From Zonotrichia leucophrys gambelii (Eukaryota; Chordata; Aves; Passeriformes; Passerellidae), in the NCBI RefSeq assembly GCF_028769735.1, contig NC_088170.1, positions 45,862,585 through 45,926,584 on the forward strand: a stretch of 64,000 nt of DNA. Direction: 5' to 3'. This document shows, piece after piece, positions 36,318-48,300 of this stretch. Under the pieces are notes generated by a model. It saw nothing but the letters and a program-made list of their open reading frames with translations, ran no database searches and had not been told where the DNA came from. Position 1 is the first letter of the stretch; each line of letters opens with the position of its first letter. A program made the position numbers and the translations under genes.

Positions 36318-36360
36318 ATGGCCGAGTCCCGAGGGGCTGCGGGACCGGCGGCAAGGGGAG
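36318..36360 (+). CDS. ZNF277: ZNF277 coding exon 1
   Basis: The ATG lies in GGCGGCATGG, with G at -3 and +4, a good initiation context. It opens MAESRGAAGPAARG, then one base (G) and a consensus donor GAG|GTGAGT. That base combines with AT from exon 2 to give Asp, so the frame runs straight into the conserved CILEPLSLPESPGG segment. The exon 1 peptide is shorter than and unlike what I recall of the human N-terminus, which is normal for this poorly conserved end. An in-frame ATG 150 nt upstream (36168) could add 50 residues if transcribed. Confidence 0.85.
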
Positions 36361-39300
36361 GTGAGTGCCCTGCGGGAGGCGTGCGGGTCTCAGGCTGCGC
36401 TCCCCCGTTCCGGGATCCCGCACGGACGGTGGGACGGGGCTGGCGCAGCCTGGGATGGGGAGCGGCAGACACGTGTGCGGCAGCCGGGAGCCCCAGGGCC
36501 TGGCGCGGTGGACTCGCTTGTCGCCCGTCGGAGCGGGGTCTGCAGAGAGCCACGGACAGCGCCGTGCCCTCGTCCCGCTGCTTACAGCGACCTGAGTCGC
36601 TCTGGTCCTGCTGGTGCCCGTCCTTCCGCGTTTGGCACACGGAACTGCGGGGACAGGGAGAGTTTCCAGCAGCGGGTCGGAGTGGAGAGGGGGCTGATGC
36701 CGGCAGCGCGCCAGAGCGGTGGGACACGGGGCTGATGGTCCGGGGAGCATTTTGCCTCCTCACATAAATCTGTTTGTCACCGCACATCGCACAGTGCAAA
36801 GCCGGCGGTGCACAGCGAGGAGCACAAATGGTCCGTGGGGAATTACTGCAGGGATAAGCCAGGTGCCGTAAGCAGCAAGAGCAGCAGGGTTTGGGGTTTG
36901 TGTGCTTGTCGAGAGGTCTGTATGTCTGTCTGCACCCTCCTGGAAGGAGCTTAGCTACAGCTCACCGTGGATAAACCGCAAGAAATCCTCGGGCTACACT
37001 GGTCCTTCTAAGAGAAGCCTGAGTGTTTTGAGGCAGGAGCAACAGCTTGGGTTATATCTTCTGATCCTGTGGAAAGGCACACGCAGAAAAAAGGGAGAAA
37101 AGCAATGGTAATGATGCTGCTTTGCCGGGCTTACCAGGTACAAGTTGTCTCTAAAATGAGTATATCTGGTTTTAGAAAAGTGTTCTCCAATGAAATCAAT
37201 ATTCTGAAGTGGTATCTAGAGGTTTTATGGGTTTTTTTTGTTTGATCCAAATGAAAAAAGTAGTTTAATGTTTTTGTAGAGAGTAGCTTTCAGTTTAGGT
37301 TGACTTTAACTTCTGCTGTCAAGTCATTAGTAGTGTGAAGGACACAATGAAAGGAAGTCATGTACAAGGAGGCAGTTTCAAACCTAGAATTAGAGCACTT
37401 TTATTCTGTGTTTGGGCCTTTGATAGTGAGTGGTCTTTTCAAGTGGCATTTGTGTTGTTTGTCTAGCATGTGTCCTTATTCTATTCATAAAAGTAATATC
37501 AATTTATGCTAGTAGTTAGAGCAGTACCCTTGCCTTATTTCTGTGTTCCAGTATGTTGGCATGAACCTCATACATGAAAAGCCAGACCCTTTTAGAGCAT
37601 TGCCCCACTGGTGTAATTGCACCCAGAGGCAAAGCTGTGCTGTTCTAACTATTGGAAAGAACATGTGCCTGAGTCTGTGCAACTTTTCTGTGTATACATT
37701 GGTCTGTGTGCTAGAGATGATGAGGTTACCCTGAGGTTTTTTCAGATAACTCTTGTAAAGATATTGGCACCAGTTCAAAGAAAAAAAGGAATTTTTTGGA
37801 GGAAAATGGAAATTCAGAGGCCTGTGCTGTTTTCCTTTTACTGAGCACAAACACTCTTTGAAATGACTGGAGGACTTTCTCTGTCTTTGCTCCCAAACTC
37901 ACTTTGCATTTCCTGGCACATCATTTGGAGTCTCTAGGTAATGAAAAATGTAAAAATCACTGTTGAGAATCAAAATAATAGATGTCAGGCTAAATTAACT
38001 TTTATGTCAGCCTATAGACTTTCATGTCCATCCATGTGCTTCATCTCCCCATAAGACAGGTCTGCCAGCATGCTGGCTGGGAGTCATAAAATTGTGCTCC
38101 AGCCTTGTAACTGCTGTCTCTCATGTTAACCATGACTGACTTCAGCATTAACAATCTTCCCTTGGACAAAGGCAAGCATGTCCTGTAGCTCAAGCAGCCT
38201 TTTCAAAATTATTTGTTTGCAACACACTTACTTAGGGTCAAGAGATCTTAAGGGTATAAATCACATTTTCAATGGGCAAATAAATACCCCACCCTAATAT
38301 TTATTATTTCTCTTCCTCTGAACAAAATCTTTATTCGTTGAGAGGTTTAACTTTTACAGAACTATTCTTGTACTTGCATGTGCACCTGAGGTATGTCGCT
38401 TACTTGGAGGCAGCATCTAGGAAAATTAAATAATATACTATTTCCTGGCATGCTGATTCTATTTACAGGAAAACCTGTGGTTTTATATTCTAATCCAGGA
38501 CAGTGTTGCTTTCTAGTTAGTTCCTTCCAGCAGCCTTCACCAAGTGGCTTTTAATAAATATATCGCTGTCCACAGTACAGTTTGTTCAGTCTGCATATCA
38601 ACCCTTCTTGCAGCATCTGTCAAAGGATTTTAAAATGAGTATTTTTTCATTGTTGCATCAGTAGTCTGACAGTTACAGTTTCCTACTCAAGGTCTTCTTG
38701 TGCTCAAGTGCTTTTGAACACATGCTGCTGGGGTGCGCCATGTCCAAGCACAACATGTTTGATTCCTTCCATGTATCTCTCTCATACTCCATTTTTAAGA
38801 ATATTCAGTTGCTCTGGAAAACAAAAGTTTGACTGGTCTTGCACGTCTACTTTTTTTTTTTTGTTGTTCTACCTAGAGGATACTCCGGTGAAAGCTGGTT
38901 CATTCCTGAAAGTACGGCCATTACTTCTTTTGCTCAACTCTCTAAGTTTTGTTAAAGATGCTATTAGAGCTGCTCAACGCAGTGGGCTCTGGAGTGCAGG
39001 GTTTTCTCTTTCCTGGTCACTGACAGGCAGTCCCATGTATGGAAAAGAATTCTCCATACAGGTTAATGGATGCATTCCTTGTTAGATTCACAAGCACTCC
39101 CATGTTCACAGGCCACTTCGTGTATCAGTGCAGGTTCTTAAGTCTGTTTAAGTCCATTTCATAAAGTATACAAAATTTCCCTATCACCTTCTGATCCCGT
39201 CCACAAACACCCTCAAAAATACCATAGTACATATGATAGTCACACATTTCCCCTTTCCTATCAGTGACAAAAGTTCATCTTGACCCTGTTCAAGTATGTG

Positions 39301-39620
39301 TGAGTAGTTCCTTTAATGCCATTAGTTCCCATATTGGCAGAGACAACTTACTGTCTCTTTTCACGTGCTCATTATCATTTGTGTGCAATCTACCATGTCC
39401 CGTGTTAGTTGTTGTTTCTTTTATACTGAGTAGTCCTTAACCAAATAACTGATGCACTAGATGCCTTCCCAGCCCCTGCTTCCTTCACTACCACTCCTAT
39501 TCACATCAGGCTGAGTCCTTTACTTCTTTCCTCTCTAAAATACTCACAGAATGCATGGTGGTGAGTGGGGAGCTGCTGGCTGCTTGTGTCTGTGGGTGAA
39601 ACCTCCAGCAAGGTGGCAGA

Positions 39621-39846
39621 GCAGCCATTGCCCCGAGCACAGATCTGCCCCCGAGCACAGATCTGCCCCAAGCACAGAGCTGCCCCCGAGCACAGAGCAG
39701 CCATTTCACTGAGCACAGAGCTGCCCCTGAGCACAGATCTGCCCCAAGCACAGAGCTGCCCCTGAGCACAGAGCAGCCATTGCCCCGAGCACAGAGCTGC
39801 CCCCGAGCACAGAGCAGCCATTTCCCTGAGCACAGAGCTGCCCCTG
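39621..39846. repeat. minisatellite, 18-bp and 23-bp units
   Basis: About 11 tandem units beginning GAGCACAG. The short unit is about 18 bp (for example GAGCACAGATCTGCCCCC). Every few units a 23-bp variant ending CAGCCATT plus 7 bases appears, giving a composite pattern. It is GC-richer than its surroundings. The frames across it (AQICPRAQICP-like repeats) are open by periodicity and are not coding evidence. Confidence 0.93.
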
Positions 39847-41635
39847 CTCATCTCCTCATTCTGGAGAGACCCTCAGACCTTGGCCTGATGAGCAGCCCAC
39901 GTGTATCTGCCCATTTCTGTCTGATGGGTTTAGAGGTTGATGTCCTCTCAGTACCCTTCCTTGAAAACCCCCACCTGTTCCAAATGGTCACACATGGGGT
40001 TGCATCCTCATTGTTTTCCCACAGGGCACTTTGAAGCATCCAGAATAACACTGGTGATTTCTCAGGTTATGTCTTTGTGTGCAGTAGAGGATTGCAAGAC
40101 CTGAGGCTTCCACCATACTGCAGATTTTGGGCAGAGAGAGAAGAGAGTCCTTTTACTACTAGGCATGATAAGCTCTGTAAAGGATGCAGTTTAATCATTG
40201 TGAACTGAACAATTAGCAATTACACCTGGAGGACAGGTTCACTAATTAATTCTGGAAGTGCAACGCAATTTATTTTAATATGATTACCAGAATGGATCTC
40301 CTAAAGCAGTATTATTTAAAAATGTTTAAAGAGCCTTTTTTGTGATTTTTAATTAAAAATCCAATCTCAAAGTAATTTTAAACATTTACCTGATAAGCAA
40401 GTGGATCTTTTGGAGGACTGGAAATTACTAAATTATTGTTGTAAAAATCACCTTTTATGTGCTTTTCTGTTTGAAAATTGAAAAGGCAGAATCCTTTTAT
40501 GTAACTGTTGCAGTAATATTTTAGAGGTTTTAGCCTTCACGTCACATTTCTTAAATAACTGACGATGGAAGAATATACAAGTGAAACTAAATATTTCATT
40601 AAACAGGTCATGATGGCTTAATAAAATAAGTGATGGATTGTATTGGTTGGTAATAGAGATCTGAAGTGCCCAGGATTGCTGCCATAATTTTACAAATAAT
40701 TGTGTTGTAAATGTGCAGTGTATTTTATCTGAAGACAAGGGGCATCCCCCCACCTCAGCATGAATGCATAATTTCTGTTAGCACAAGGCATAGGATATGT
40801 TGTATTCCCCAAAAATACCCAATAAAGCTTTGCTATTTGGTTTTCTCTGAATTCAGAAGACTTTCATAGCTTAAAAGCAAAGATAGATGGCCTTTATCTT
40901 TCATTTATATTTTAAAAAAATACTTATTTCTGGTATGCTAAGCCACTTCTTGCCCTGTCAGTAGCAGGTAAAGGCTTTGATACATGAACAAAGTACATGG
41001 TATCAGCTCCTCTATACCCTAACCAGAGCTCATTTAGGAGCTGCTGCAGACTGCCTGGTGAGCAGGTACCAGCTCAAACATGGTAACTTGTTTGTGTGTT
41101 AAAGCCTCCCAGTTCTTTGAAACCTCTGCTCAATCTTGCAGTTACTGGCAGTGGAGTAAGAATGAGTGGTGTTCCATCAGTCCTCAGACTGATGAGGACC
41201 TTTAAACTGTTTCTGTATGGAAAAATATCTGGTTCTCACCCCAAAAAAGTGTTTCTCATCACTTGAACAAATAATAGACGTGGACATGCTTTATTTAGAT
41301 GTAGAGGTATAGGCTAGAGAGGTGCTTCAAGTGTTCTGAATGTTCTGAGGGTAACACAGATGCCAGGATAATTTGTTATGCCTCTTGAAACACTTTGTTC
41401 ACTGCTTTGTTTTTCCTGGGGAGTGCTGGTTTTCTGGAAGAGCACGAAGTTGTAGATTCTTGTCAGCAATGATGACTGCCACAGGGTCTGCCTGACATAA
41501 AAACAGATCTTAGAGTTCACCCTGTGAGACTTCAGCCAGCTTTCTTGATGAAGGGGTGTAGGGTTTAAACTAGCACATGGTTGTATATACAAACAGTAGG
41601 AAAGGAAGAAAAAACTTAATTTTTTATTATGAAAT

Positions 41636-41690
41636 TGAATGCATTTGAATGAATGAATTAATGAATGAAATGAAAAATTAATAATTATGA
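41636..41690. repeat. degenerate (GAAT)n stretch
   Basis: Imperfect GAAT/GAAAT repetition (TGAATGAATGAATTAATGAATG) in ZNF277 intron 1. Ordinary simple repeat. Confidence 0.8.
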
Positions 41691-42324
41691 AATTACAAGT
41701 GTTAAGTATCTTAACTTCAGCATAAGGTAAATTTGTCTGTCCAAAGAGCCTTCATAACCTTTCCCAGCCCTGTGTGCTTCCTTCCACCATGTCCTGTCCT
41801 GAAACCTTTGCTAGAACTCTGCAACTTTGTGTGATCATTTATATCCTAAAACTGCAGTTGTTCCCAGTCTGTCTCTGAGGTTTTTGCTTCACATTCGCAT
41901 ACACAAACTCCCAGCAGGCTGAATCTGGGAGAAAAGCCTGAAAGCATTTGAATGTCTTTCTGTGGGCTTTTTAAAGTAGCTTTAAATATTGCATCAATAA
42001 AAGCCTCACGCAATGGAGGAAAGAACATGACATTCAAGAAGCAGGAGAAGAAAAATGTGGTGAGTTTTGTACAGCTTTAAAGCAGGTCTGTGCCTCTGAA
42101 GAGCTGGGCACATCATCCTGAGCAGTGTCTCACTGAAATCAGGGAAATGTGTTTGTAAAAGTCTGGGTTCTTTGCAGAGTTATTGTCAGTCAATAATTAA
42201 TTACAGTCACTTGAATAGGAAAAGACTGGTGTTCAATGACCTGATGATTGTTGTATTAAATAATGCATTAGTCAGTACCACTAAAACCACAAAACCAGAC
42301 TGAATTTGTGCCGTGGCATCTCTG

Positions 42325-42395
42325 CCTGTGCTGGAGGGCAGGTTGGAACTAGGTGCTCTTGTAGGTCCCTTCCAACCCAAACAATAGCAGTACAT
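42325..42395 (+). mobile_element. CR1 3'-end fragment, sense
   Basis: GGAGGGCAGGTTGGAACTAG followed by TAGGTCCCTTCCAACCCAAA is the 3' end of an older CR1 subtype. Only the tail is recognisable. Confidence 0.8.
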
Positions 42396-45300
42396 GTTAA
42401 TTTTAACATTTCCATAGGAAATGGTATAGCTGCAGTAGTCCAGTCATTGATCCCAAGACCTGATTTTCCAGCAGGGGTTTCCACAATCACTGCTTGTTTG
42501 CCATTCTGTCCTGATATGCTGCTGTAGTAGACCTTTGAGTTAGAAATTGTAGTAGGTGTTTTGTCAGTGGCTGCAGTGGTCCACAGGCACCTGTCCTTTG
42601 TAATACATTTCCACTTTGTTTCTTGAAACTTGCCTTTTGATTTTTTTCCCTTTTGTTTTTGCTGGACCTTTCACTGGACACTATCTTCCAATTCGTCTTT
42701 TTTTTTTTAATTTTGTGTATTTTTCTCTGATATTTTTATGACTCACAGGCAGTGACCAGTGTGAAATGGCCCAGCTGGTTTTGTTTGATTCTTGCTCATT
42801 GAGATGTCATCTTCCCATTTGTCTTTGAGGACTCTGTACCCAAGGAGTAGCCACTTGCCCTGTGTGGTGGTAGCAGGTTAAACACCTTCTCTTTATCCCT
42901 CTGGTGCAGAAGCTCTATAGCTCGACACACCATCTGTTTCAACCTCGTGGTTTTTTGTGGTGTGTTGTGGCTCTGTTACCTGAACAAATGATAAGGTACA
43001 GTAGATGAAGGTGCCACAGTCCCTGCAACCATACTGCACTATGCTCACGTGAAGTGAGTGCTCCCACACTGAACGGCCCCTTGGTTTAGACCCAGGCATT
43101 TCTGTTCAGGGTTGGGATGCATCTTTCATATACCTGGGCCCCAAACAAACCCTGTTCAGTGTCATGCTCTGAAGCTGGTCTCTAAAGCCAGCCAGTGCAC
43201 AAAGCAGCTGAGTGACAGGGGCTGCAGGACTCCTGTGGGGTTCAGGGCTGTGCTGGGGTGCGAGAGGAGAGTCAGGGCTGGTGGGCAGCGTGGGGAAGCT
43301 GGCACAGCACACTCCCACCCAGAACCTCGTGCCAAGTTCCTGGCACGTGCCCCAGGGTATGGCTGAGAGTTCCATGGTGGAAGTGCACAAGGCTCACAAT
43401 ATACGAACAGCAGGTTGTGAAACAAATGTGTGCAGTTCTAAGGGATGCTGCTGCCAGAGGAGCATGTTGCTAGCATTTGTCCTGACCAGTGTGCCAGCAC
43501 CGAATTTTATTATGACTCTGTAATGCATGAATAAATGAGGTAGAGCTTTTTCTCTAAAGACCAGTGTGTTAAAAAACCGTCCTGCTGAAGGTTTTAATTT
43601 GATTTTGTCTTATACAGAATGAAAACATGCAGTCTGTGCTGTATTTTCATTATTTATTATTACTGTACTAATTTAATGTTCAGGACCCTACATGTATTTA
43701 TACAACTAGTAAAATGTTGCCTGAAAAATATGAACAACTTGTATCACTAATTCAAACATTCTAATTCTGTTTCTTGATAAAGTTAATTTCAATTATGGTA
43801 TCATCCATGTCCGTGAGCTGCATTAGTACTATCAGCAAGCATATATCATACTTAGGAAGTCAAGATCTGTGTTATATGTTTAATGAATGTACTGAGACAC
43901 TATCACAAAAATATTTATTTCAAATTCTGGGACAAAGAATAATCTCATAGAAATTTTATATAGCTTGCTGTGAGATGTCTCTGGGATCTATAAGACATAA
44001 TTATTTGAGCCCTGACTTAAAAATACTTTCCTCTCAAAATAATTTTCAAAAGTGTATGTGCAAAGAGTATAAATAGTGGATTATTTGAAGTACAATCAAA
44101 GCTTTGTTTTCCTGAATCATGATATCAGGCTGAAGTATGTTGATTCACATCACTGCACACTATAATGAACTTTCCCTTTGAGCCACTGTTTTTCCAGTTT
44201 GAATACCAGTTTATGGAGGTTTGATTCTAAAAGTAGAAACAACTTATTTTTCTACTTTCCATCTAGAAAAGCTGCAGTTCACTGAGAAAGCAGCAACAGA
44301 CCACAGAGATTCTAACATCACAGGGCCTCTTCTTCATACAGATTCTTCATTAAGTATAAAATTCACTTAGTTCAGCCTTGAAGGCTCTCTGTGTGTCAGG
44401 AAGCTCAGTCAGAATATCTGAGAGAGATTTCAGCCTGTTCTGTCAGTATGACACCCACACACACAAGGATGCCAGAAACGAGACCTCTCAGGATGCATTT
44501 TGAGGTTACTTCTAATTTGTGTGAGTCTGAAAAAATTTAAGTGCTATTTAAAATAAAAGTTTCACACTATTTGCAGTTGTTTTTTTCACATAGTTGCCTT
44601 TTTCAAGGAAAGTCTACCAATGAAAAAGTTGTAAACACTGCAATGCAAATGTTTTAGTTAGGAGCATGGCAGAAATTCCCATCATAATGACATGGGGGTG
44701 TCAGGAACTGCTAAAGCAGGCTTTATGTTTTTAAGGCAAATCACACAGCCTTTCCTGTAGTTACAGAGAGTAAAGTAATTGTTTAAAAAGAGCAGGAGGC
44801 AATTCTTTTAACATCGAAAGGATAAACATGCTTGGAAATTGAATCCTGCTAGAGGAAAAGAACATGTGACAAGAAAAGGAAAATCCTTGTAATAAGGCAT
44901 TATTGATCACTACTAAATGATCACAATAAAAAGAAGAGTAATGTAATTAACCTGCTTTACATAGCAATGCTGGCATAGAAGTTACTAGGCTTCATACAGT
45001 ATTTTTAAAGGCACTGCAAAGACAAATTATAGCAATGAAGTATTACTATCCATGTTAAACACATTGTTAAGACCCCTCCTTTCTGGGAGAGCTTGCTGCT
45101 CTTTGCAGAGGGTTAAGCAGAACAGTGGCAGTGGTAACATACACAAGTACTACATTTGCATATACATGTTTTTACCTGTGATGCCTTCCAGTATGTATTT
45201 TTAACATGTTTTTAATTGTGGTACAAAATTGTGCATTTTTTTTTCTTTCTCTTCTTTTTTTCCCCAGGAGTTTTCATATGAAAATAGAAGAAATTCAATC

Positions 45301-48300
45301 TTTATACCTTAAATTTAAACAGCATTGTTTATGCTTTGTTATGATATCTCTGGTATGCCTTTTTACTAAATAGCAAGTTTAACAGAAAAAAGCTGCTTAT
45401 TTTTGTTAGATAGATTTGGGTGATAAGTACAACAGAAGAGCCTGGATGGTCCCTTTTGTCCTTCCATTTCAGATCCTTCTGTTGGATATTTTCTTCATCT
45501 TCCTTGTAACTCAACATTCTGAGTTTCAGGCTACATAATTACTGTGTTAATCTTTCCAGATAATAGTCTAGGGTTTAATCATTGCTTCTAATCCCTTATT
45601 TTAGTAGATCATGTGGATCTCAGCTCTCCATGTCTACCAAGTCACATGATCACACTAAACAAGGAAAGGTAAACAGAAATTTTGTTTAACAATAGCCATA
45701 AAAAATCACAGAAGCTCTAAAGAGTATAATAAAATTATTCAGGATATAATGCTGAAGTAGATAAATATTTTTTCATATTCGTGACCAAAATATAAAACCC
45801 TCATTTTAGTTACCCCAATGTAAGTCTCTGTCATTTACCCAGGAATGAGGCATTATACAGCTCTGAACCTGCTCTTGTGTGTTAAATATTTATAAATTGC
45901 ATATTAACATCAGCACTTAAATACTGTTATGAGTACTTACTGGGGGTCACTTCCATTAGTGTGTGTGGGCATGTGTCTCTCTGTGTGAGAGGAGTAGGTT
46001 TGCTCTGGTCTTTACAGATGTGGGGGTTTGTCTGGGCTCCAGCAGAAAGACAACAAGCAGTGGCATGTATCTGCTGCTGAACTGGGCAATAATCTAGTCT
46101 ATTATTTAAACATGATCTTACTGGCAAGCACATTGGTTTTGTTTTATTAAAATTCCAGCACTTCACATTTTTATTAATCACTTTCCCAGTGCTATTCAGT
46201 TGTGTTCTGGTGCCTGTGCTGCGGTGCCATAGCAACACTTGTTAATGCTAATGAAACTGCAACATCCCGAGCTCCCCGACAGAGCAGCCCTGTTAAATAT
46301 GGCTATTAAGCACAGTTGTATTTCTGTTGGTTCCAGCTCCCAGCAGACACCTGCTCTGCAGAAACTCTGTTCTGAGTTATTAGGATTCGGTAACTTACAG
46401 CTTTTCTTAAAGCTGTCATTTAACTGGAATCAAATTCTCATATTCCTAGACAGCAAATGCTGCAGAATATGTACAGTGTCTGTAAAACTGACAAGCTTTA
46501 GCCGTAGGATTAAGTGTTCTTTTGAAGTGCTCATTTGCATTCAATGAAAAAACAGGCAGGGCTGGGACTGATTGATCTTGGGGGAAGCTACAGGATGTGT
46601 TTTCCCCTAGAGCACATGGACATTTTAACTAAATATCATTCATAGTGTGTTAACAAGCAGAAGTAATAGGTAAATAATTCCTCATGAACTCAGACTTAAT
46701 TCAACTTAATAGAAGTACTTGAGGGCTTTAATATATTGAGGTAGGAGATGATTATGTACATCAATTCTTCTTTCATTAGGAAGCATATTTGCATGTAGTA
46801 TTGGTGAGGACCATGACAGGGTGTTTTATTTTCATTATTCTGAGTTTTGGCTTTGAATACTGTTTATTTGGCAAGTCATTAGTCATCCATCTTTTGTGCT
46901 CTGGAAAACAAAGGAAATATCCTGTAATCAGTGTAAAATTGCTTCCAAGAATATGACCACAAATTAGGGAATGCTGCTGTGCCAACAAATAGATGCTGCA
47001 GTGCCAAGGCTGCAAAACAGGGAAGCTGTCATGTATGTATTTGGAGTGTCAAGCCCATCCTTCTCCATACTCTTGCATCATCTCAAAAACAATTGATTCC
47101 AAGGCAAAGCTTTAAACTGCTCGTTTCTTAAAGAGTTTTAAATGCAGCACTCTTTTGTGCAGATTTACCTATAGGAATACAGGTAGTTTCTGCAATGTAC
47201 TCTCCAGTGGGGTTTGGTCATTTTGGCAACTAAATGGTTTTGCCATGTGATCAGTGAGAATTTGGGGGAGGGTGCTCAGCCTTTTTGTTTTCCATTCAGC
47301 ATCTGTTGGGCTGCTAGTGTGGAGTGGCAGGTTTGCTAGGTGTCTTTTGTTTTCCTGTCATTCCTTCTTCCCTTTGTTCTTTATGTGTCTAAAAACCTGT
47401 CTTTTGCTCTTTATTTGGACTCCTGTATTCACCAGTATGTCTTTGTTGTGTTCATTTTTGTTTTAGGATTATTTCAAGTTCTTGTGCTAATCTCCTCATG
47501 ATATTAACCAGCTGTATTAATGAGATAATAAAGCAGATTTGTTGGTAATGAATTGATCCATTCAACTATTGGATTTAATTAGAAAGACACTTAACATTCC
47601 AGCAGATGTTCTTATTTTGTTTCATTATTCTTGTGTTACCAACAGTGGGATATTTACATCGTAAAGTCCTCAGCTTAAGGCCTTGTTGCTGTGCCATAGA
47701 CTACAAAAAAGGATAGGAAACCCATAAATATGTCTTAAGCAAATTTGGATTAATTCCTTTTTCATAATTTCAATTCTCAGACTTTGCAATGCCTTGAATT
47801 TTCAAAGTATTCTTCATTTAATAATAAATCGATTAATCTGTTTTAAAATAGTTTTATTTCTTCTTCCTTAGTTAAAACCCCTTGTCTTTGGACTTACCTC
47901 CTTTTCCTCTGGTCCTGTGACTCGCACACTGTGGCAGGCTTATGCTAAAATTGTGTGAGACAGCTGAGGCTGTAAAGCTGAGGAGGTTCTGTTTCACCTT
48001 ACTGCTGCTCACCGTGCACCTCTTAGTTGGCTCTTGCCCTTGGTGGACTCTTGTGGCAGCATTTTCAACATTCTTGAGCAAAAAGGAAGGAAGGAATGGT
48101 TCATAATGGTAAAGAGCTGGAGTGACTCATCCGAGGATTTGGCAAGCCTGGGAGCCAGCACAAGCAGAAGGGCAATGGCAGATGGGTAGGAGTGGTGGGA
48201 TAAGGTGGAGAAAGTCAGGATAATGAGACATCCCTGTGCTTCTTGGTGGCACCAAGTGGTTACACTGGGGACCATCTCTGGGGACCTTGCCTTTCAAAGC

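Larger units (their letters stand above)
35020..36770. promoter_or_regulatory. CpG island / bidirectional DOCK4-ZNF277 promoter
   Basis: This is the only long GC-rich, CpG-dense stretch in the window, with abundant CGs against an AT-rich background. It contains both divergent first exons. GC-box-like runs (GGGGCGGGGC, about 36254-36265) lie between the two starts. The long open frames here on both strands (up to 484 codons) are by-products of GC richness and lack of stop codons, not genes. The boundaries are approximate, judged by eye. Confidence 0.88.

Noticed and set aside
35345..36799. 484-codon open frame on minus across the CpG island
   Set aside because: It overlaps DOCK4 exon 1 in a different reading context, crosses the real donor and promoter, and is rich in Ala/Gly/Pro/Arg. 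Stop-poor GC-rich DNA explains it.
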